Below, piece by piece: positions 58,292 to 64,000 of a DNA stretch of 64,000 nt (its first letter is position 1; each line of letters starts with the position of its first letter). The stretch is from Ctena decussata (Eukaryota > Mollusca > Bivalvia > Lucinida > Lucinidae). Below the pieces are notes generated by a model. That model was not told the DNA's origin, made no database searches, and worked only from the letters and a program-made list of their open reading frames with translations. Position numbers and translations under genes: made by a program. The DNA is taken from the NCBI GenBank assembly GCA_963989385.1, contig OZ022500.1, forward strand, positions 17,188,460 through 17,252,459, read 5' to 3'.

Positions 58292-59452
58292 CTACCAGGC
58301 TAAGTTGTACAACCTGGTAGCATTTTTGTTGCACACCCTAATGAGCTCACTGGTGCTCATTCCAAAATAGTGAGCTACCCCTTCTGCAATATCATAGATG
58401 CCCATGGGTTCATCTGCCAAATAAGGGGAATCTGTCTCCAGAATCAAGCGATCTGGTTTCTCAAGTAACAGTAACCAAGCTATAGTTCTACTGTCTTTAA
58501 GTGATGCAGAAGAAATGCTAAAATAACAATTTGGGAGAGAGGTGCTCCATTCCCTATATTCCTCCTCTCCCCCTACAAAACAATGACGATGGATCCGTGT
58601 ATTCGAAAGATCACATTCAAGGAGTAGAGATAATACTTCCTTAGCCGCTTTACCAGTACCTTTGTCTCGGACATGTATAACCAAAACTTTGTCAAGCCGT
58701 TTAGCTAACTGGAAAGTGAGACGTAGGAATTGGCGCTGGGCATCGACTTTGTCTTGAAAACAACGATTCGTGTTGTGTGTTTGACGACAACGACATGTTG
58801 TAGTAAGATCAAGGCCCACTTCGCCAATTCCAACAGCCTCAGGATGTTCGTCCAATTTACTTTCCAGTCTGTTAAACAGGGAAATGGCCGTCTTTCCAGT
58901 GATCACATGCGGATGGACCCCTAGGGTGAATTTGAGTTTAGGATCCGTCCCCATCTGAGCACTAATCTTAGACCATTGACCTGGAAAAACATAATTGGCA
59001 ATAGCATAGAGTAACCTAGCTTGGGAAGTCATCGAACGCTTCAGACCTAACTTTGGTGTGAGATGACGATTTGAGAGACAATCCATGTGGAAATGGGAAT
59101 CTATAATTCCAATATTCAAGATGGGATGGTCATGTGGCGGACTGGAACCATCAAACATAACATACCGAGCACCCGATTTCAAAGTAATTCGAGCAGTTTC
59201 ACTCAATTTAGGCAAATGTCGTGCCATAATTAAGTAATTAGAAATAACGATTATCCTAGTTGGTGGAAATGCCATATAACCTTCGGATGTCAAGGGTTCC
59301 AATCCGGCTCTCTTATCGTAACCCTGCTCGCAGCGCCAGTTGTTAAACATGTGCTCACCTTTATAGCGCTCCGGTCCCGACGAACGACTAGGTCTGTTCA
59401 GGTCAAGAGCTGGTGGTGGAGTGAGAGCGAGTCCCTCGTGCGGAACTCGCAC
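58292..59452 (-). CDS. TatD-family metal-dependent nuclease carried by the LTR element
   Basis: 386-codon frame. TatD proteins are TIM-barrel Mg-dependent DNA 3'-5' exonucleases/endonucleases. The domain starts at about residue 113 and all expected ligands are visible: IDSHFH (His120, His122), GVHPH at 178-182, GIGEVGLD (Glu211), VIHVRDKG (His260), HRHCFVGG (His290) and ETDSPYL (Asp341). The domain length (about 270 residues) is normal. An unusual Cys-rich insert, TTTCRCRQTHNTNRC, follows the Glu211 strand. The first 37 residues are read from the 5' LTR and residues 39-45 from the primer binding site. The real start is therefore more likely Met60 or Met76 (ATG at 59227). The family resembles animal TATDN2-like proteins; that link is inference. 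No stop or frameshift interrupts it. Confidence 0.85.
   Translation of the reverse strand: MRVPHEGLALTPPPALDLNRPSRSSGPERYKGEHMFNNWRCEQGYDKRAGLEPLTSEGYMAFPPTRIIVISNYLIMARHLPKLSETARITLKSGARYVMFDGSSPPHDHPILNIGIIDSHFHMDCLSNRHLTPKLGLKRSMTSQARLLYAIANYVFPGQWSKISAQMGTDPKLKFTLGVHPHVITGKTAISLFNRLESKLDEHPEAVGIGEVGLDLTTTCRCRQTHNTNRCFQDKVDAQRQFLRLTFQLAKRLDKVLVIHVRDKGTGKAAKEVLSLLLECDLSNTRIHRHCFVGGEEEYREWSTSLPNCYFSISSASLKDSRTIAWLLLLEKPDRLILETDSPYLADEPMGIYDIAEGVAHYFGMSTSELIRVCNKNATRLYNLAW
59320..59338 (-). promoter_or_regulatory. Primer binding site, tRNA-Ser-like
   Basis: On the minus strand TGGCGCTGCGAGCAGGGTT begins two bases after the 5' LTR. It is complementary to a tRNA 3' end ...CTGCTCGCAGCG-CCA, close to animal tRNA-Ser(CGA) with one or two differences. 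The tRNA identity is from memory of the general sequence and should be checked. Confidence 0.7.
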
Positions 59453-59555
59453 GTGACCTATCTCCGGTGATTTCCGTCTGTCGTCGGGGAATCGCCTGGC
59501 GATGTTCGGAAGACCTCTTGATGGTATGAAGGATCACCGAAGTAGGCTCACAACA
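59341..59555 (-). repeat. 5' LTR (element on the minus strand)
   Basis: 215 bp. On the minus strand it contains CGCTATAAAGGTGAGCAC near its 3' end: a TATA-like box (59359-59366) overlapping a strong splice-donor-like AAAGGTGAGC. A CACGTGCGAGTTCCGCACGAG inverted motif is central. Confidence 0.9.
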
Positions 59556-60789
59556 ATATTTTTATCTTTTTATTTTCGCAAACTTGATCGATGCTCAGGA
59601 CAAATCACAGAACCTCTGAAATTAAAGAAATTAAGATAGCAGGCACTTATGACAACTAAAACTGTGATGAAAAATATCTATACACAGGGTTGCCACAAGC
59701 TCTGGAAAACAGGGAAAATGATGAAAAAAAATTCCCTGCAGGGAAAAATCAGGGAATTTGAAAATTTGATGAAAATCAGGGAAAAATCAGGGAATTTTAA
59801 AAATTCTATTTTGATAACATGAAACTTTTCAAGCAGGTATCATGGTTACTGGTGGTTTCTTCCTGCAATAAAGTAAGTGTAAGTCTCCTTCTGACAACTG
59901 TATGATATACATGTACAATTTAATTAGTTTAAGGGGTATAGTGCAAAGTATTGAATAGGCATTTTCCTTCCATAGGTTTTGAACTTTGTATTGAGCATTT
60001 ATCTGAAAGCAATGATTTGTAAAAATCTTAATACAATAAAAGAGATTTTTCTGTAGTGGAGAATTGAAAAACAATCTAAACTGAAATATGAATGTCCAGT
60101 TTGTGTGGTTACATAATTCAGTATTGCATATGCTTCTCTGAATTAGCATTGTATGCTTACCTACTTATTTTCTTGAAATTATAAAGCTATTTTTGAGCTA
60201 ACAAAAAGTAGTTTTAGGAAAAAACTCTAGAAGTATTCTATGAGCAGCAAGTTTACAGCTACATTTATATGCATGTGTTAATGTACTTTATGGTTCAAAT
60301 AAAGTATAAAATAATGTGCATGGTAGACTGTCAAATAACCAAATGTTGACATCAAATGATCCTTGATACTAAGTTACTGACACTGTAATTTGATAAAAAT
60401 TAAATATAATTCTGTAAAGCCTTAAGTATTGTTTGTGCCTCTAAGTTCAGCTCTAAGTCATCTATACACCAGAATTGTGTAAGTTATAGAACATTTTACA
60501 CCACTGGTTTAATGTCGTGTAAGGAGACATTTTGTATTGTCTGAAGTCCTAGGGTCATCTTGTTAATAGTTTAATAGGTTTCAAATGGTCTTTTTATTGT
60601 CTTAAGGACTCAGCTTAGGGCTCCAGAAAGGGAGAAGCTTGCTGAATGTCTTTGAGAAATATGGACCAAACTTTTTGTCTTCCCTTCTTTTCCATACATA
60701 TTAGCTTGTAAATTCTCTGAACTGAAACTCAGAAGGAGGAGCATTTCTTTTTGGCTCAATTACCCTCAGGCTGAGCCTTGGTCTGTGTT

Positions 60790-60958
60790 TGCACAACACT
60801 GTTGTTAGCTTGGAAATGGCAAAAATGTTTAGACAGTCTACCATGTACCAAAAAGAAAATGAAATAAAATAAATAAATAAATCAAATAAAAATAAAATAA
60901 GACAAAATAAAACACTGTTGTTAGCTTGGAAATGGCAAAAATGTTTAGACAGTCTACC
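60790..60958. repeat. Short tandem duplication at the inner insertion site
   Basis: ACTGTTGTTAGCTTGGAAAT...GACAGTCTACC occurs at about 60799-60844 and again at 60914-60958. The AAATAAAATAAATA-rich stretch that follows the first copy also follows the inner element at 62233, showing that the inner element landed in the second copy. Confidence 0.75.
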
Positions 60959-62226
60959 TAGTGTTTCCCCTAGCCCCTTTCAGCATGGCGCCGCGCCATG
61001 CCCCTTTTCCCCAGCGCCATGCCCTTTTTTCCAGCGCCATGCCCTTTTTGCTCTTAACTTTACCTGCCAATAAGGAGATACACATGTGTATTCAAAGTTC
61101 ACTGCCTCAATTGTTTTGACAGGGTAAGTAAACACAACTGTTGGCATTAATCCTGTTATGGTCCACTCGCTAATAAACTTACTGATCCGTGAAAATACCT
61201 GACAGATCGGCAGAATAGATCAAAGTGAGGCTTGTTGAGTGAAAAGGAGCCAATAGCCATGTTTCACAATTACACAAATCAACATGCCCATTACGTTTAA
61301 AGACTTAATTTGTTTTTTAATATTTTTCTAGAAGTCTTTTTTTTAGATTCCTTTGGATTCATGGACTGTATTTGGATGTGCAGGCTGATCATTGTCTTCA
61401 CTTGTTTCTCACCCCGTAAGGCCTTTCTTCCGATATGCGTATTATATATGGATTACATTCGAGACGTTTGATAAATTAAGGTGTAAAAATAATTACGCAT
61501 ATTATGCAAGTTTGATATTTCTGTCTTGTATATGCCGATTTTTGTGTCCAAAATAGAATTTGAACATCCTGATATATATTTCTAATAGTATTCAACATCT
61601 CTGAGTACCCTTAAACAAACCTCACTTGAGTTAAGAAGATAAACAGAGCTAACTGAAACAGATATGAATAGAAATTCAAGGAAGGCAATTCTGTGCCAGA
61701 TTTTTTTTTTTTTCAAATACAGACCTAATGATAATCCTGGTCAGTAAGAATTATAAATAAAGGACAATAATGATAAATACATGTAATAAAATATAAATTG
61801 TATTAATAAGTAGGATATTGAAATGTTTTAGGCTATTTATGTTTCTTGATATTTAGAAGAAAAAAAAAAAAAAAGGAAAAGAGTAGTTTGACACACAAAC
61901 AAAAAAAAAAGAAAAAAAATACAGAGCAGATGCAATTTTTTTATGTATTATCATCATATGCAGGCTCTATTTGCTTAGTTATATCCAGGCTCTATTTACT
62001 GCATTTCAAGATAAAGATGCTACTGCAGCTATAAATAAGAAAAGAATGACATGATTTAATGCTTTATTAGCAGTATTAATCTCTGTAAGCCAATGTCCAT
62101 TAAAACAGGGGTCTTTGAATGAAAGCATATACATGTACAGTGCCCTTTTTGTGAAAATTCACGCGCTAAAGTGCCCTTTTCTGAGAAAATTTACCATGCC
62201 CTTTTTCATTTCTGGGGGAAACACTA
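60959..62226. mobile_element. Inner DNA transposon-like element with 6-bp target duplication
   Basis: 1268 bp, ends TAGTGTTTCCCC and GGGGAAACACTA. TCTACC flanks it at 60953-60958 and 62227-62232. Near the left end AGCGCCATGCCCTTTTT recurs three times and its cognates (CATGCCCTTTTTC, GTGCCCTTTT) recur near the right end. The termini look hAT-like but an 8-bp duplication would be expected for hAT; six bases are observed. No transposase seen. Confidence 0.75.
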
Positions 62227-62631
62227 TCTACCATGTACCAAAAAGAAAATGAAATAAAATAAATACATAAATCAAATAAAAATAAAATAAGACAAAATAA
62301 AACATAAAAAAACATTAAAACAGTAATGTTTGTATCTTTCATTTGGAGGTGAAGGTGTGGCTACGAGGGAAGGTTGGAGGCAATATAAATGTATGACCAA
62401 TTGATTTTCGTTACCATGTAAGTAAATTGAAAATTATTAACATTATAAAGGCATTATATATCATAGTTTGAGGGTTTTTTTACATAAGAAATGGAGATAC
62501 TTTCTGTCATAATGACCTCAAAATGAAGGCTTTTGTGACAGTATCAGGAAATTTTATCAGGGAAAATCAAGCCAGATCAGGGAAAAATCAGGGAATTTGA
62601 TTTCCAAAATTTTGTGGCCACCCTGTATACA

Positions 62632-62790
62632 GTGTTAGTCCCAGGAGGATAAAAGAGCAGGGTGCTGCTGATGGTCCTCTGCATATTTGCAGTGTAAGGC
62701 AACTAGAAGGGCAAAGTTACTGCCTCATATGCTTTTTTCTACTGTTGTAATTCTGAATATTGCTCCAACATCCAAAGGACATCAGTCTTC
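62632..62790. other. Short spacer before the edge LINE
   Basis: No feature recognised. Confidence 0.3.
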
Positions 62791-62808
62791 GCGAAACCCT
62801 CTGCACTT

Positions 62809-64000
62809 GTGTTAAAAGAATGCAGTGCTGAAATTGCCCCGGTCCTTGCCTGCATTTTCAACCAGTCCTTGGCCCAGTCTAGAGTACCAGATGACTGGCT
62901 GCAAGCTAATTGGCTCCCATTTACAAAAAGGGAGAAAAATATGACCCTGCCAATTACAGGCCGGTCTCCTTGACTTGTATTTGTTGTATGTCTCTTGAGC
63001 ACATTCTCGTGAGCAAAATCATGCAACATCTATCGGACCATAAGATTTTAGTTGAGTCTCAGCATGGCTTCAGAAGTGGTAGGTCATGCGAGACTCAACT
63101 GGTCCAGTTCATTCATGATTTGCAGGCAAACCTAGACAGAGCCAATAATAAAGGTCACAAACAAACAGACCTCATTATTATGGACTTTGCCAAGGCTTTT
63201 GATAAGGTCCCCCATAGACGATTGATTTATAAACTGGAGTATTATGGTATCCGAAATGATATCCTCCGGTGGATCTCTGTCTGGCTATCTGGAAGGACAC
63301 AAAAAGTTGTTCTGGATGGTGTCTGTTCAGACCCTCTCCCCGTGTTGTCTGGTGTCCCCCAGGGTTCTGTTTTAGGGCCCATCCTGTTCTTAATCTTTAT
63401 TAATGACCTGCCAGACAACAGAAGCTCCACAGTCCGCCTTTTTGCTGATGACTGTGTACTCTATAGAAATATTAGACGGTCCGAAGACCAACAGATACTC
63501 CAAGATGATTTAGATAAATTGGCACTTTGGGAAGAGGCATGGCTCATGAAATTTAATGTTGCCAAATGTCACTCTATGAGGGTGACTAGGCACCCCCCTC
63601 CAAAGCAAATAATCCATGGTTATACATTGCCTAACCAAGTCCTAGAGAATGTATCGTCAGCCAAATATTTAGGAGTTGAAATTACGGATGACCTCGAGTG
63701 GGGTCAGCACATCAATGAAATTACCAGTAAGGCTACTAAGACTTTGGGTTTCCTTCGTAGAAACTTGACTTTTGCATCGAAGGAAATCAAGGCTGCTGCA
63801 TATAAAACTCTGGTCCGGCCCAAATTAGAATATGCAGCGCCAGTTTGGATGCCCCATCACCAAGTTGATATTAACAGAATAGAAAAAGTACAGAGGACTG
63901 CTGCCCGTTGGACCTGTAGGCGCTGGCGCAATCAAAGCCATGTGGGAGAAATGTTAGAAGAACTCCAATGGCCAGACCTGCAGGAAAGACGACAGCAGAC
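62809..64000 (+). pseudogene. LINE reverse transcriptase running off the window (CR1/Jockey-like)
   Basis: The first part (62809-62910) reads VLKECSAEIAPVLACIFNQS to VPDDWLQAN. One base then appears to be missing, and the frame continues from 62913 with PIYKKGEKYDPANYRPVSLT. From there it is open to the window end: QHGFRSGRSCETQL, IMDFAKAFDKVPH, LSGVPQGSVLGPILF, then FADD at 63441-63452, KYLGVEITDDLEW and LVRPKLEYAAPVWMPHH. The 5' part of the element is absent, so it is truncated as well as frameshifted. The remaining polymerase domain looks conserved. Confidence 0.85.

Larger units (their letters stand above)
54167..59555 (-). mobile_element. LTR retrotransposon carrying a TatD nuclease ORF, no gag or pol
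   Basis: 5389 bp between ATAT direct duplications (54163-54166 and 59556-59559). Both 215-bp LTRs start TGTT and end AACA on either strand and read as identical. On the minus strand the order is 5' LTR, a 2-base gap, a tRNA primer binding site, a TatD ORF, a long non-coding part with a foldback element, a polypurine tract and the 3' LTR. No gag, protease, reverse transcriptase, RNase H or integrase motif occurs in any frame, so it must rely on other elements to replicate. Matching LTRs suggest recent insertion. Confidence 0.85.
59685..62625. mobile_element. DNA transposon-like element with 6-bp target duplication (outer)
   Basis: Left end CAGGGTTGCCACAA; right end TTGTGGCCACCCTG, inverted. 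TATACA flanks it at 59679-59684 and 62626-62631. Both ends have subterminal clusters of CAGGGAAAAATCAGGGAATT and its relatives. No transposase ORF was found (the longest, at 59829-60149 on the minus strand, has no motif). Six-base duplications are unusual; IS3EU is one superfamily that makes them. It is interrupted by the inner element at 60959-62226. Confidence 0.75.

Noticed and set aside
54167..59555. Reading the two 215-bp repeats as plain duplicated host exons of the TatD gene
   Set aside because: TGTT/AACA ends, a 4-bp target duplication, a primer binding site and a polypurine tract in the right places fit an LTR element much better.
62739..63029. 96-codon minus-strand frame
   Set aside because: Antisense to the reverse transcriptase at 62809-64000, whose motifs are clear on the plus strand.

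Overview
The window looks like chromosomal DNA from an invertebrate, most likely a marine bivalve mollusc. This is inferred from its composition: AT-rich spaced sequence, many C-G-T-C-C simple repeats, tRNA-derived SINEs ending in AAC repeats, 5S rRNA sequence of molluscan type, and several kinds of transposon. I found no confident single-copy host protein gene. Almost everything that can be named is mobile, tandemly repeated, or derived from such sequence.

Layout. 1-10.5 kb: mostly anonymous sequence with two long-palindrome elements (2053-2374 and 3107-3439, both with perfect 5-bp target duplications), a nested tandem repeat (3.7-6.1 kb), and the first copies of a ~240-bp inverted-repeat MITE. 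10.5-31.2 kb: a ~14.4-kb tandem array of ~3.3-kb units with four 5S rRNA-like genes, bracketed by two direct copies of a ~2.8-3.4-kb flanking segment. 31.2-39.7 kb: a 1.45-kb foldback element, two tracts rich in AAAAAGAC (one on each strand), and a 461-bp tandem array. 39.7-48.2 kb: a large Helentron-type rolling-circle transposon (cysteine protease-like ORF, Rep, PIF1-type helicase, EEP endonuclease), broken by three TGA codons and two A-run frameshifts. 50.5-53.7 kb: two 5'-truncated LINE fragments on the minus strand. 54.2-59.6 kb: a structurally complete LTR element (215-bp LTRs that read as identical, 4-bp target duplication, primer binding site, polypurine tract) on the minus strand. Its only recognisable ORF is a TatD-family metal-dependent nuclease with all expected metal ligands; no gag or pol is visible. 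59.7-62.6 kb: two nested DNA transposons, both with 6-bp target duplications. 62.8-64 kb: a third LINE reverse transcriptase running off the window edge.

How the parts relate. The TatD-carrying LTR element lacks its own reverse transcriptase, so it would need replication machinery in trans; its matching LTRs suggest recent movement. It is the strongest candidate for an undescribed system here. The Helentron appears to have been recently active but is now inactive unless the breaks are assembly errors. The 5S array has been homogenised as a block with its embedded MITEs, and its copies share substitutions in the 5S stems, so whether any copy makes functional 5S RNA is open.
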